From NCBI GenBank assembly GCA_965199105.1, contig CBDAQO010000002.1:4154001-4218000 (forward strand): a stretch of DNA of 64,000 bases, written 5' to 3'. The translations under genes and the position numbers were made by a program. The stretch is from LMUY01 sp965199105. Lineage in GTDB: Bacteria > Pseudomonadota > Alphaproteobacteria > Acetobacterales > Acetobacteraceae. Shown in pieces: positions 35,701 through 44,518 of this stretch. The first letter of the stretch is position 1; every line of letters begins with the position of its first letter. A model generated the notes under the pieces. That model made no database searches. It was given only the letters and a program-made list of their open reading frames with translations, and was not told where the DNA came from.

Positions 35701-35992
35701 GCATGCCGAGCGGTCCGAAGGCATCGCCGGGCGCGAGGCGATTTTCCAGGCCTGCCTGATGCGCTTCCGCCCCATCATGATGACCACGGCGGCGGCGCTG
35801 CTGGGCGCCCTGCCCTTAGCCCTGGCCTACGGCAATGGCGCCGAGCTGCGGCGGCCGCTCGGCATCTCCATCGTGGGCGGGCTGATCGTGAGCCAGGTCC
35901 TCACGCTCTACACCACGCCCGCCGTCTACCTCCTGCTGGACCGGTTGCGCCTGCGTCGCGGCATGGCGCCAGCCCTCGGCGCGGCCGAATGA
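32711..35992 (+). CDS. mdtC: RND multidrug efflux permease (MdtC-like) with inserted low-complexity loop
   Basis: A 1093-aa RND pump, about 50-60 residues longer than MdtC. MdtC-like throughout: FILRPVATTLLTLAILAAG, LPQVDFPTISV, DRDINGAARDVQAAINAA, TGFVVDDAIVVLENI, GIVKKNAILMIDFAL. The extra length sits at about residues 771-841 in the second periplasmic porter region: a Ser/Thr/Ala/Gly-rich stretch absent from the MdtB-like neighbour at the same point. Its TGA overlaps the outer membrane factor ATG (35989-35992). Confidence 0.93.
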   Translation: MNISAPFILRPVATTLLTLAILAAGALAYFELPVASLPQVDFPTISVQAQLPGADPETVATSLASPLERHLGQIADVTEMTSQSQVGQARITLQFGLDRDINGAARDVQAAINAARADLPSNLLSNPIYRKVNPADAPILIVSLTSDTLTRGQIYDAASTVLQQQLSQLSGVGQVIISGAALPAVRVELQPQALFKYGIGLEDVRASLAAANANSPKGIVEVGSQRMQIYTNDQASHAADYRPLIVAYRNGAAVHLTDVAEVDDSVQDLRNLGLANGKPAVLVIIFKQPGANVIQTVDAIKAAVPKLKAALPHDIDIVFASDSTVSIRASLADTEVTLLIAVALVTLVVFVFLRNLRATLIPLVAVPVSVIGTFGTMYLAGYSLDNLSLMALTISTGFVVDDAIVVLENISRYLEDGMLRAQAALRGAQEVGFTIVSITLSLIAVFLPILLMGGIVGRLFREFAVTLAMAILVSMVISLTTTPMLCALFLRPAGAPADFLARRKSFGQRAQEFYGRTLAWSLDHNGLVLIILLATVVMNVVLIAVIPKGFFPTQDTGRLIGSLQADQSISFQSMSKKLTQMMSIVQHDPAVANVVGATGSGSGGASSQTNTGNVYVALKPKGQRGDLDTVMTRLRRELSRVPGGRLFLVPAQDIRVGGRQSNAAYQYTLRGDSTAEVFEWAPKLLQALQRDPALTDVNSDQQQAGLQTEITIDRTTAARLGLTVSQIDNTLYDAFGQRSVSTIYNALNEYHVVMEVAPKYWQSSDILGQVWISTSGGTATGTQTTNLPSGTVKAGSATATSTTASSANGINNSERNAAQNALAVSGSSSASSGAAVSTGQETMVPLSAVTRFAPGKTALSVNHQSQFVAATISFNLAPGHSLSDAQEAINRAIAEIHLPADIIGGFAGTAQVFQQSLNTEGVLVAAALLAVYIVLGVLYESFIHPITILSTLPSAGIGAVLALLLFHTEFSLIAVIGVILLIGIVKKNAILMIDFALHAERSEGIAGREAIFQACLMRFRPIMMTTAAALLGALPLALAYGNGAELRRPLGISIVGGLIVSQVLTLYTTPAVYLLLDRLRLRRGMAPALGAAE

Positions 35993-37473
35993 CCTGCCGG
36001 CGCTTGGCTCGGGCAGCGCTCCTCTTGCTGCCCCTCACCGCCTGCATGGTCGGGCCCGACTATCACCGCCCCGCCTCGGTCGGCTCGCTCGCCCCGTTCA
36101 AGGAGGCGCCGCCGGGCTGGACCACCGCCGCCCCGTCGGACACGGCGGCCAAGGGCGATTGGTGGGCGATCTACAACGACCCGCTGCTCGACCGCCTCGA
36201 AGCCACCATCGTGCTCTCCAACCAAACGGTGAAGCAGTTCCAGGCGCAATACAACGAGGCGAAGGCCACCGTCGACGTGGCCCGTTCGGCGCTGTTCCCC
36301 GTCCTCGGCGCCACCGCCAGCGATGTGCGCTCCTCCGAGGGCGGCTTCGGCGGCGGCGTGAGCGGCGTGAGCGGAACCGGCGGGTCGGGCCGCAACACCC
36401 TCACCTCGTTCACGGCCGAAGGCACCGCAAGCTGGGACCTCGACGTGTGGGGTCGCATCCGCCGCCAGGTGGAAAGCGACGTCGCCGCCGCCCAGGTCAG
36501 CGCGGCCGACCTCGCCAACGGCGCGCTCTCCGCCCAAGGCGCCCTCGCGACCGACTATTTCGATCTGCGCTATCAGGACTCGCTGGGCCAGGTGCTGAAC
36601 GACACCGTCAAGGCCTACGCCGACGCGCTGCGCATCACCCGCAACCAATACAACGCCGGAACCACGCCGCTGGCCAACGTCGCAGCCGCCGAAACCCAGC
36701 TCGACACGGCGCAGGCCGCCCTGGTGAACGTCGGCGTGCTGCGCGCGCAATACGAACACGCCATCGCCGTGCTCACCGGCGTCTCGCCCTCCGAGCTCAG
36801 CATCCCCACCGCGCCGCTCGCGTCCGACGTGCCGGTCCCGCCCGCAATCCTACCGTCGACCCTGCTCGAGCGGCGCCCAGACATCGCAGCCGCCGAGCGG
36901 GCCATGCAGCAGGAAAACGCCCTCATCGGCGTGCAGATCGCGGCGTATTACCCGGACATCAGCCTGTCCGCCCTCTACGGCTACTCCGGCAACCCACTCG
37001 GCTCGCTGATCCAAACCGCCAACCGGGTCTGGTCGCTCGGCGCCACCGCCACGCAGACGCTGTTCGAAGGCGGCTTGCGCAACTCCGCAGTGGCCGTCGC
37101 CCGCGCCAGCTACGACAACCAGGTCGCCACCTACCGCCAGACCGTGCTCACCGCGTTCCAGCAGGTGGAAGACGAGCTCGTGGCCCTGCGCGTGCTGGCC
37201 CAGCAAGCCCAGGCCGAGACCATCGCGGTCAACGCCGCCCAACTCTCCGTCAAGCTGGCGCTCAACCAATACCTCGCCGGCACCGTGCCCTACACCACCG
37301 TGATCACCGAGCAGACCGCGCTGCTCACCAACCAGGAATCCGCGCTGGCCGTGCAGCAGGCGCGCCTGGTGGCAAGCGTGACGCTGGTCCAGGCGCTCGG
37401 CGGCGGCTTCACCACGGCGGATTTGCCGTCACGCAACTCGCTGCAGAAAGGACTGCCGTTCCTCAAATACTAG
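35989..37473 (+). CDS. RND outer membrane factor lipoprotein (NodT family)
   Basis: A 494-aa TolC-like channel. Signal peptide with lipobox LLPLTAC (acyl cysteine C19) followed by MVGPDYHRP, the NodT/OprM hallmark. Two OEP repeats follow, with LLERRPDIAAAERAMQQENALIGV between them and PYTTVITEQTALLTNQESAL near the end. It completes the tripartite pump encoded by the three preceding genes. A Gly/Ser-rich insert near residues 120-140 is unusual but short. Confidence 0.92.
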   Translation: MTCRRLARAALLLLPLTACMVGPDYHRPASVGSLAPFKEAPPGWTTAAPSDTAAKGDWWAIYNDPLLDRLEATIVLSNQTVKQFQAQYNEAKATVDVARSALFPVLGATASDVRSSEGGFGGGVSGVSGTGGSGRNTLTSFTAEGTASWDLDVWGRIRRQVESDVAAAQVSAADLANGALSAQGALATDYFDLRYQDSLGQVLNDTVKAYADALRITRNQYNAGTTPLANVAAAETQLDTAQAALVNVGVLRAQYEHAIAVLTGVSPSELSIPTAPLASDVPVPPAILPSTLLERRPDIAAAERAMQQENALIGVQIAAYYPDISLSALYGYSGNPLGSLIQTANRVWSLGATATQTLFEGGLRNSAVAVARASYDNQVATYRQTVLTAFQQVEDELVALRVLAQQAQAETIAVNAAQLSVKLALNQYLAGTVPYTTVITEQTALLTNQESALAVQQARLVASVTLVQALGGGFTTADLPSRNSLQKGLPFLKY

Positions 37474-37534
37474 CAAGCCAGGGTCACCCCCCCAACCCTC
37501 GCAGCCCTCTCCCGCAGCGCGCTAAAGACCCACC

Positions 37535-38821
37535 ATGCCCGAGCCATTCCGCCCCACCCGCAACCCGCTGCTGTCGCTGTTCCAATCCGCAGCCCACGCC
37601 GTGGCGCGGCACGACCCGGCGTCCGGTGCCGACCCGGCCAACCACCCCCTCGCGCAGTCGGCGGCGCACATCGCGGCCCTGCGCCGCGATCCAACGCGCG
37701 CCTACTCGCCCCCAAACGGCGTCCCCGCCGCCTCCCTCACCTGCGCCGGCCTGGGGCTCGAACTGCTCGAGGCCATCGCCACCGGCAACGCGCCACGCCG
37801 GCAAGCCCTGCAAGATCGCCTGAGCTTCTCCCAATGCGACCCGCTCTGGGCACAAACCCTAGTGGCCTACGCCGGCAACTTCGGGCTGGACGGCAAGCCC
37901 AAGCCAATCCCCTACATCCGCTACGCCAACCTGGCGGACTTCACCCTCACCGCACCCCAGCCCACCCTGCGCATCGCGCTCCTGTCGGACTGGGGAACCG
38001 GAACCAGCGAGGCGCGCCACGTCGCCGCCCTCCTGGCGCAGCAGCAGCCCGACATCGTCATCCACCTGGGCGACATCTACTTCTCCGGCACCGCCTCCGA
38101 ATGCACCGCACACTTCCTGCAACCGCTGCGCGCCGTCTTGCCGGGCCAGCGCCTGTTCACCCTCTGCGGCAACCACGACGTCTATAGCGGCGGCGCCGGC
38201 TACTACCACCTGCTGCAACAGATCGGCCAACCCGCCAGCTACTTCTGCCTGCGCAGCCCCGACCGCTCATGGCAAATCCTGGCCGGCGACACCGGGCTGA
38301 ACGACCGCGACCCCTATGACGAAGCCGCAGCACTCACCCGCATCGACCCCGCCGAGGAAGCCTGGCACCAGGACAAGCTCACTGGCTTTACCGGCAAGAC
38401 CATCTTCCTCACTCACCATCAGCCGTTCTCCGCCTTCGCCCAGATCGGCCCCTTGGCGCAACACAACCCGGTCAACCCCAACCTGATGGCCACCTACGCG
38501 CGCCTGTCGCAAGCGGGCCCGATGGCCGCCTGGTTCTGGGGCCACGAACACCGCCTGCGCCTGTATCAGCCATACCGGGGCGTGCCGGTCGGCCGCAACA
38601 TCGGCTACGGCGCCATCCCCGTCGAAGCCCTCCCAGGCCCGGAAACGCCGCTCCCCGGCCTGACCGACCCGCCACTCGTCCGCACCGACGGCAACCTCGA
38701 CGTGGTCGAAGGCGCCTACACCCACGGTTTCGCCCTGCTCGACCTCACCCCCGAGCGCATCCAGGCCTCCTACTGGGCGCTGACCCGGCCAGCCGGCCCC
38801 ATCCTGCAGGAACACCTGTAA
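37535..38821 (+). CDS. Calcineurin-type metallophosphoesterase
   Basis: A 428-aa protein. After a 145-residue N-terminal helical region of unknown role, all catalytic motifs are present in order: SDWGTG, HLGDIY, CGNHD, LTHHQP and WGHEHR (about residues 150-345). No signal peptide. Hydrolyses a phosphomono- or diester with two metals. It follows the RND operon by 61 nt but is probably independent. Substrate cannot be inferred. Confidence 0.87.
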   Translation: MPEPFRPTRNPLLSLFQSAAHAVARHDPASGADPANHPLAQSAAHIAALRRDPTRAYSPPNGVPAASLTCAGLGLELLEAIATGNAPRRQALQDRLSFSQCDPLWAQTLVAYAGNFGLDGKPKPIPYIRYANLADFTLTAPQPTLRIALLSDWGTGTSEARHVAALLAQQQPDIVIHLGDIYFSGTASECTAHFLQPLRAVLPGQRLFTLCGNHDVYSGGAGYYHLLQQIGQPASYFCLRSPDRSWQILAGDTGLNDRDPYDEAAALTRIDPAEEAWHQDKLTGFTGKTIFLTHHQPFSAFAQIGPLAQHNPVNPNLMATYARLSQAGPMAAWFWGHEHRLRLYQPYRGVPVGRNIGYGAIPVEALPGPETPLPGLTDPPLVRTDGNLDVVEGAYTHGFALLDLTPERIQASYWALTRPAGPILQEHL

Positions 38822-38994
38822 CGCCACCCGTCAACCACGCCCCGGCTGTTACAAATAACCCGTGAACCCTACATCTAAACGTCATCAAACTGTGGCTAGT
38901 CCGCCTTACCGGAATTTCATACCTAGCCCCGTCACTGCTGGTTTTAACCACAGCGCGGACGAGCGTATTTCCGGGTGGAAAGGCATTGCTGAAT

Positions 38995-41058
38995 ATGACG
39001 AAACGACAGTTCTACAAGCAGTCCTGTGCAATACTTACCAGCATCGTGCTGCTGCAGCCGTTCAGCCTGATGGCGCAGGAAGCGCCCGGCGACGTGGTGG
39101 TCGGCCCGGCGAGCAGCGCGATGGTGAAAAGCTACACCACCGACATCACCAAGGAGCCCACGCTCACCACGGCGCAGAAGGTCGCGCTGTTGCAGAAGCG
39201 GGTCAAATACGTGTTCGTGCTGTTCCAGGAAAACCGCTCGTTCGACTTCTACTTCGGCACTTTCCCAGGCGCCAACGGCCTGTTCACCAAGCCCGCAGCG
39301 CAAACGCCGGGCTTCGTCCAGCCGATCCTCGAGACCAACGGCACCATCGGCACCGTCTCGCCGTTCCTCATCCCGCAAACCGTCACCGCCCCCAGCCCCT
39401 CCGGCACGGGCACCATCACGGTGCCGATCTACCCGGCCGACACCTCCTCGGTCGACCACTCGCACTCGGGCATCCTCACCAGCTCGGACTTCGTGAACGG
39501 CGTGTCGCTCAACGACCGTTTCGCGCTCGACCAGCAGGGCCTCACCACCGTCAACGGCGTCGTGGTCAGCAAGACCACCCTGCAGCCGCCGACCACGCCG
39601 GCTACCCTGGCGCAAAAGCAGTCCGCCGAACTCGTCATGGGCCATGTCGACTGCGACACCGCGCCCTTCCTCTGGCAGCTCGCCGACCGCTTCACCCTGT
39701 TCGACAACTTCCACATGACCGTCAGCGGGCCGTCAACGCCCAACGCCATCGCGCTGATCGCCGGCCAGTCCGGCCTGACACAATGGGCGCTCAACCCGTC
39801 CGAAGCCAGCAACAACACCGCAAGCCCGACGGTTGCCGCCAGCGGTGGCGAGCCCATTGTCGCTGACGCCGCCACCTTTCCCGGCTCCAACCTCGACACC
39901 TCGCCGATCAAGCCCAACATCAACCCGGGCGACGAGAACCCCAACAAGCCCTACCTGAACCAGACCTACGCCAGCCTGCCCCTGTCCTTCCTCGGCAAGA
40001 GCATCAAGGCAACCGTCGCCAGCGACCAGAACCCGGCGCTCGACCTGCTCGACGTCGAGAAGGACATCAAGACCATCGCCGGCGACGGCAACCCGCCCAC
40101 CAACTGGGGCTGGTTCCAGGAAGGCTACGACGCCGAGCCGACCGACTCCACCGCGCTCCCGCTGCACAGCTCCTATGTGTGGCACCACAACGGCCCGGAG
40201 TATTTCGGCTACATCGGTGACAACCCCGTCGTCGCTAGCAACCTGCACGGCCTGAACGACTTCTACACCGCCATCAATAACCAGCAGCTCGGCACCAAGG
40301 GCGGCGTATTCTACGTCCGCGGCGGCTACGACAACAACGACAAGCTCGTCCCGGTCGACCCCAACCCCACCGTGCGCGCAGACTTCCCCGGCAGCGACGA
40401 CCACCCCGGCTACTCGGACGCGCAAATCTCCGAGCAGTTGATCGCCGACGAAGTCAACGCCATCGCCGCCAGCCCGTATTGGAAAGACAGCGCCATCATC
40501 GTCACCTACGACGAGACCGATGGCCTCTACGACCACGCCCCCGTCACGGCGCGCGTGAACGACCCCGAGGGCAACCCGCTCGAGCCGTCCTCGCGCATCC
40601 CGGCGATCGTGATCTCGCCCTACTCGAAGGTGCACGCGATCGTTAAGCAGAACTCCGAGCACAGCTCCGTCATCAAGCTCATCGACAAGCTGTTCAACCT
40701 GACCCCGCTGGCCGACCTGCCGAACGAGCAGGAAGGCTTCGCAGCCGGCAAGTCCATCCTCGGCCAAAACTACGTCGGCCCAGCCGACGACGTGGTGCCC
40801 GGCATCGGCGACATGCTCGCCGCCTTCGACAACAACCGCCTGCTCGGCTACACGGCCCCGCTGCCCGCCGAATACGCCGAGATCGAACCCAACACCACGC
40901 CCTCGCTGCCGCACTACCCGCTCGGCGGCTGCTACACGCTGAACATCGTGCCGACCGACTACGTGGGCGGCAAGCTGCTCGACCCGGCGCCCGCCGACTT
41001 CAACCCGCGCCCCTCCGTCACCCCAGGCATCCCCACCTCCGGCACCTGGACGCCGTAA
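38995..41058 (+). CDS. Exported phosphoesterase (PF04185: acid phosphatase / phospholipase C type)
   Basis: About 687 aa from ATG 38995 (TTG 38986 also possible). N-terminal signal peptide KRQFYKQSCAILTSIVLLQP cleaved near LMAQE. Catalytic-site motifs of the family are FVLFQENRSFDFYFG, STVDHSHSG-like histidines, VDCDTAPFLWQLADRF, TYDETDGLYDHAPV and SEHSSVIKLID. It acts in the periplasm or outside the cell on phosphate esters or phospholipids. A strong terminator follows. Confidence 0.87.
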   Translation: MTKRQFYKQSCAILTSIVLLQPFSLMAQEAPGDVVVGPASSAMVKSYTTDITKEPTLTTAQKVALLQKRVKYVFVLFQENRSFDFYFGTFPGANGLFTKPAAQTPGFVQPILETNGTIGTVSPFLIPQTVTAPSPSGTGTITVPIYPADTSSVDHSHSGILTSSDFVNGVSLNDRFALDQQGLTTVNGVVVSKTTLQPPTTPATLAQKQSAELVMGHVDCDTAPFLWQLADRFTLFDNFHMTVSGPSTPNAIALIAGQSGLTQWALNPSEASNNTASPTVAASGGEPIVADAATFPGSNLDTSPIKPNINPGDENPNKPYLNQTYASLPLSFLGKSIKATVASDQNPALDLLDVEKDIKTIAGDGNPPTNWGWFQEGYDAEPTDSTALPLHSSYVWHHNGPEYFGYIGDNPVVASNLHGLNDFYTAINNQQLGTKGGVFYVRGGYDNNDKLVPVDPNPTVRADFPGSDDHPGYSDAQISEQLIADEVNAIAASPYWKDSAIIVTYDETDGLYDHAPVTARVNDPEGNPLEPSSRIPAIVISPYSKVHAIVKQNSEHSSVIKLIDKLFNLTPLADLPNEQEGFAAGKSILGQNYVGPADDVVPGIGDMLAAFDNNRLLGYTAPLPAEYAEIEPNTTPSLPHYPLGGCYTLNIVPTDYVGGKLLDPAPADFNPRPSVTPGIPTSGTWTP

Positions 41059-41091
41059 CCACCACCACGCGCAAGACCCTGACGTAACCTC

Positions 41092-41125
41092 GGGAGCCGG
41101 GCATCTGTCCGGCTCCCTTCTTTTT
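41092..41125 (+). terminator. Rho-independent terminator
   Basis: Stem GGGAGCCGG (41092-41100) / CCGGCTCCC (41109-41117), 8-nt loop, followed by TTCTTTTTG. It lies 33 nt after the phosphoesterase stop. The best intrinsic terminator in the window. Confidence 0.9.
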
Positions 41126-41143
41126 GCGAGGATCGCTGTTGCC

Positions 41144-42220
41144 ATGACAATCGCGGGAACCATCAAGCTGGCACTCGCAGCCACCCTGCCACTGCTGTTC
41201 GCCTCCCCACTGCTGTTCGCCTCCCCACTGCTGTTCGCCTCCACCGCCCACGCCGGCACCACGCTGGACGCGATCCGCGCCGCCGGCTCGCTCACCTGCG
41301 GCGTGGTGGTGGACGTGGACGACTATTCCGAGGCGGACAGCCACGGCAACCTCTCGGCCCTGGAAGCGGATTTCTGCCGCGCCCTCGCCGCCGAAATCTT
41401 CGGCGACCCAGCCAGGGCGCGCTTCCTCAGCTTCTCCGACGAACCAACCGGCCTCATCGCCGTGCGCGACAAGCGTGCCAGCGTGCTGTTCGGCGCCACG
41501 CCCAACCCGGTGATCGGCGCCGCCTTCGGACTAGCCTACGGACCGCCCATCTTCTTCGACGGCCAAGGCTTCCTCGTCGCCAAGGACAGCGGCATCACCA
41601 GCCTCGCCGACCTGGGCAAGCGCAGCGTCTGCTTCATCAACGCCGCCCCAGCCGAACGCGGCGTCTACGACCTGCTCGAGCCCAAGCTCAAGCAACCCGA
41701 AATGCGCGACCCGTTCTCCGAGCGCGGCGAGATGGAGGTGGCCCTGCTCGACGCCCATTGCGACGCGATGACCGGCGACGTCTCATGGCTCGCCAACGCC
41801 GCGCTCGGCTTCCGCGCCCAGGCCGGGCACTTCACCATCCTGCCCGAAACCATCTCGCTCGACCCGCTCAGCCCAGCCTACCGCAGCGACGACCTGCAAT
41901 GGGCCGCCCTCATCCGCTGGACCGTATGGACCCTGCTGCAAGCCGAGGAATACGGCATCACCCAGGCAAACGCCGCCCATTTCGGCCCCACCGACGACCC
42001 GGTCGTGCAACGCCTCCTCGGCACCATCCCCTGGATCGGCAAGGCATTCGGCATCCCCGACGACGCCTTCCGCCACGCCATCGAAGCCGTCGGCAACTAC
42101 GGCGAAATCTACGACCGCGACGTAGGCCTCCACTCCCCCCTCAACCTCCCCCGCGGCAAAAACGCCCTCGCCTCCAACGGCGGCCTCATGTGGTCGCTCC
42201 CAGTCGAAGCCCTACAATAA
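41144..42220 (+). CDS. Amino-acid-type ABC substrate-binding protein (SBP_bac_3), orphan
   Basis: A 358-aa periplasmic binding protein of the AapJ/BztA group: TTLDAIRAAGSLTCGVV, ALEADFCRALAAEIFGD, KRSVCFINAAPAERGVYDLL, LDAHCDAMTGDVSWLA, ETISLDPLSP. The signal peptide contains three tandem copies of an 18-bp unit (41192-41245) encoding LLFASP. No permease or ATPase gene is near, so it must share a transporter encoded elsewhere or act as a sensor. Confidence 0.85.
   Translation: MTIAGTIKLALAATLPLLFASPLLFASPLLFASTAHAGTTLDAIRAAGSLTCGVVVDVDDYSEADSHGNLSALEADFCRALAAEIFGDPARARFLSFSDEPTGLIAVRDKRASVLFGATPNPVIGAAFGLAYGPPIFFDGQGFLVAKDSGITSLADLGKRSVCFINAAPAERGVYDLLEPKLKQPEMRDPFSERGEMEVALLDAHCDAMTGDVSWLANAALGFRAQAGHFTILPETISLDPLSPAYRSDDLQWAALIRWTVWTLLQAEEYGITQANAAHFGPTDDPVVQRLLGTIPWIGKAFGIPDDAFRHAIEAVGNYGEIYDRDVGLHSPLNLPRGKNALASNGGLMWSLPVEALQ
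41192..41245 (+). repeat. 18-bp minisatellite in a signal peptide
   Basis: Three head-to-tail copies of CTGCTGTTCGCCTCCCCA (the last ends ACC), all in frame, lengthening the hydrophobic core of the signal peptide by six residues per copy. Confidence 0.9.
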
Positions 42221-42247
42221 CCCCCCAAAGCCCCCCCCGCCTAAAGC

Positions 42248-42279
42248 CCTCCCCCTCCGGGAGAGGGTAGGGTGAGGGG
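42248..42279 (+). repeat. CCCTCTCCC/GGGAGAGGG element, copy 4
   Basis: CCCTCCCCCTCCGGGAGAGGG with GTAGGGTGAGGGG tail, 28 nt after the binding-protein stop, between convergent genes. It may act as a terminator. Confidence 0.8.
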
Positions 42280-42330
42280 CCAACGAAGCCCCAAAATCCA
42301 AGAGCCACTCACCCACGCACCCCACCCCAC

Positions 42331-43683
42331 TCACCCCACCCGCACCCCCGCCCCCGGATGCGGCGCCACCAACCGATCCCCCCGCCCGAACAGCTTCTGC
42401 CGCAACGTCCCCGCCGCATACGCCCGCTTATACCGCCCCCGCGACTGCAACTCCGGCACCAGCCACCGCACCACATGCGCAAACGTCTCATGCGCCACCA
42501 TCGACGCCAGGTTGAACCCGTCCGCCCCCGTCGCCGCCAGCCACGCCTCCATCCGGTCCGCAACCGTCGCCGCCGACCCGGCGAACACCGGCCCACTCCC
42601 GCCCAACCCCACATGCTCGGCCACGTCCCGCACCGTCCACACCCGCGACGGGTCCGCCCGCGTCACGTTCTCCATCGTCGACCGCCCCGCGTCGTTCTCC
42701 ACGAACCGCACCGCCTCATCCAGCCGGTAGCCGGACAGGTCGACCCCGATCCATCCCGACATCAGCGCCAACGCCCCCTCGTGGCTCACATAGCCGCGGT
42801 ACTCCTCGTGCAGCGCCCGCGCCGCCGCATCGCTCTTGGCCACGATCGCTGTCAGCAGCGTAAACACCACCACCTCCCGCCCCGCCGCCGCCGCCAGCGC
42901 CCGCACCGCCGCCACCCGCGGCGCCACCGCCGCCACGCTCGGCCCCGAAACGAACACGCACTCCGCATGCCGCGCCGCAAACGCCTGCCCCCGCGGCGAC
43001 GACCCGGCCTGGTAGATCACCGGCGTGCGCTGCGGCGACGGCTCCGCCAGATGCACCGCCGCCACGCCCGCCACCGCCTGCTGCACCGCCCGCACCCGCT
43101 CCGCCCGCGCATACACCCCGGCCGCCCGGTCCATCACCACCGCATCGTCCGACCAACTGGCTTCCCATAGCCGATACGCCGCCTCCATCACCGGCTCGGC
43201 CGCATCATACCGCGCATCGTGCCCCGCCTGCCCGGCCCGCCCCACCGCCCGCGCCGCGCTGTCGAGGTAGCCCGTCACCACATTCCACCCCACTCGCCCC
43301 GCCGTCAGGTGGTCGAGCGTGGAAAACCGCCGCGCCAACGGCACCACCGGCTCGTACGACAGGTTCACCGTCACCCCGAACCCCAGATGCTCCGTCACCG
43401 CCGCCATCGCCGGGATCACCAGCATCGGGTCGTTCGCCGGCACCTGCGCCGCGCTGCGCACCGCCGCCGCCGGGCCGCCGCCATACACGTCGTAAACGCC
43501 CAGCACGTCGGCGAAGAACACCCCGTCGAACAGCCCCGCCTCCAGCAACCGAGCCAGCTCGGTCCAGAACCCCAGCGTCTTATACTCCACCGACCGGTCA
43601 CGCGGATGCCGCCACAGCCCGGGCGCCTGGTGCCCCAGCGCCGTCATGGTGAACGCGTTCAGCCGGATTTCCGCACCCGCCAT
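42331..43683 (-). CDS. LLM-class FMN-dependent monooxygenase, NtaA/SnaA/DszA family
   Basis: A 450-aa bacterial-luciferase-fold oxygenase from ATG 43683. Family stretches are LNAFTMTALGHQAPGLWRHP, FFADVLGVYDVYGGG, EHLGFGVTVNLSYEPVVPLA, GRVGWNVVTGYLDSAARAVG and YQAGSSPRGQAFAARHAECVF. It uses reduced FMN from a separate reductase to oxidise a sulfur- or nitrogen-containing organic. The frame extends to 44229, but that part is antisense to the divergent 43735 gene and is not family-like. Confidence 0.88.
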   Translation of the reverse strand: MAGAEIRLNAFTMTALGHQAPGLWRHPRDRSVEYKTLGFWTELARLLEAGLFDGVFFADVLGVYDVYGGGPAAAVRSAAQVPANDPMLVIPAMAAVTEHLGFGVTVNLSYEPVVPLARRFSTLDHLTAGRVGWNVVTGYLDSAARAVGRAGQAGHDARYDAAEPVMEAAYRLWEASWSDDAVVMDRAAGVYARAERVRAVQQAVAGVAAVHLAEPSPQRTPVIYQAGSSPRGQAFAARHAECVFVSGPSVAAVAPRVAAVRALAAAAGREVVVFTLLTAIVAKSDAAARALHEEYRGYVSHEGALALMSGWIGVDLSGYRLDEAVRFVENDAGRSTMENVTRADPSRVWTVRDVAEHVGLGGSGPVFAGSAATVADRMEAWLAATGADGFNLASMVAHETFAHVVRWLVPELQSRGRYKRAYAAGTLRQKLFGRGDRLVAPHPGAGVRVG

Positions 43684-43734
43684 CCTCCAAAATCCCCTTG
43701 AAACCCTGCCCTGCCGCATGGTCACTCTGCGCCC

Positions 43735-44415
43735 ATGCAGCCCGAACCCACGTCGGCCGAAATCCACACCCTCGACGACCATCGCGTGCTCGACACCCAG
43801 CACCTGATGGACGTCCTGGCCGAAATGGTCGACCTCGGCGCCGACATCGCGCGCATGATCCACCACCAGGCCCGGCTCGCGACCGAGAACAAGGTCACCC
43901 CGCCCGAAGTGCTGCGCGACATCTCGCAATCCTACGACCGGGTCGCCCGCGCCGTCCGCCGCACCGTGCTGCTGCTGCAAAAGCTCAAGGACACCGCCCC
44001 AGCCGAGCGCACCCGCCATCGCGACGGCGCCCGCCGGCTCATCGTCCGCGCCGTCGCCGACGTCATCCAGCGCGACGTGCCCAAACCCCAGGCCGACGAC
44101 CTGCGCGCCGAACTCGCCGAGCGCATCGGCGGCCCCGACGTGCTCGAGGACATCGAAAACCGCCCCCTTCCCGCCATCATCGCCGACATCGTCCACGACC
44201 TCGGCCTCGGCTACCCAGCCGGCACCCATCCCTACGAACGCCGCACCCCAGCCGACATCGCCGAACTCTGCGCCCTAGCCGCCGGCCTCGCCCCCCCGCC
44301 CCCCGGCTCCCTAACCAACCTTAAAGACAGGCCAGGCAAAGCCGCCTCGCCCCAAGCCACCCCAACCCGCCCCCGCCAACCCGCCCCCCCGCGCGAAACC
44401 GGCCCAGCACCCTAG
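43735..44415 (+). CDS. Hypothetical protein (226 aa)
   Basis: Unrecognised. Helical N-terminal two thirds (LDTQHLMDVLAEMVDLGADI, RMIHHQARLATENK, DRVARAVRRTVLLLQKLKDT, ENRPLPAIIADIVHDLGLGY) and a Pro-rich disordered tail. The acidic/basic heptad-like pattern suggests a helical bundle; no HTH or catalytic motif is evident. Divergent from the LLM oxygenase across 51 nt. Its TAG stop is the first triplet of repeat copy 3, so the native C-terminus may have been altered. Confidence 0.7.
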   Translation: MQPEPTSAEIHTLDDHRVLDTQHLMDVLAEMVDLGADIARMIHHQARLATENKVTPPEVLRDISQSYDRVARAVRRTVLLLQKLKDTAPAERTRHRDGARRLIVRAVADVIQRDVPKPQADDLRAELAERIGGPDVLEDIENRPLPAIIADIVHDLGLGYPAGTHPYERRTPADIAELCALAAGLAPPPPGSLTNLKDRPGKAASPQATPTRPRQPAPPRETGPAP

Positions 44416-44517
44416 AGCAGATCCCGATCAGACGGAATCGTCTGATCGGGTGAAGATGCTCGCAAAACAGAGGGTTAGAGCGTGTGAAGTGAGCGGAAGC
44501 GAACGGAACATGCTCTA
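44413..44517. repeat. Double-hairpin intergenic element, copy 3
   Basis: A 105-nt element from TAGAGCAGATC to CATGCTCTA. Hairpin one is CCCGATCAGAC/GTCTGATCGGG (11 bp). Hairpin two pairs TTAGAGC with GCTCTAA at its ends. Its 3' end is interrupted by the adjacent insertion sequence; CTA occurs on both sides of the IS (44515-44517 and 45971-45973). Confidence 0.8.
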
Positions 44518-44518
44518 A

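Noticed and set aside
41092..41125. Riboswitch before the amino-acid binding protein
   Set aside because: A plain stem-loop with a U tract right after the upstream stop; no aptamer-like structure in the 18 nt left before the ATG.
39733..41295. 520-codon frame opposite the phosphoesterase
   Set aside because: Shadow of a well-supported exported enzyme; it also runs through the intrinsic terminator at 41092.
43684..44229. 5' extension of the LLM oxygenase frame (182 extra codons)
   Set aside because: Antisense to the 43735 gene, no family similarity; ATG 43683 matches the family start.
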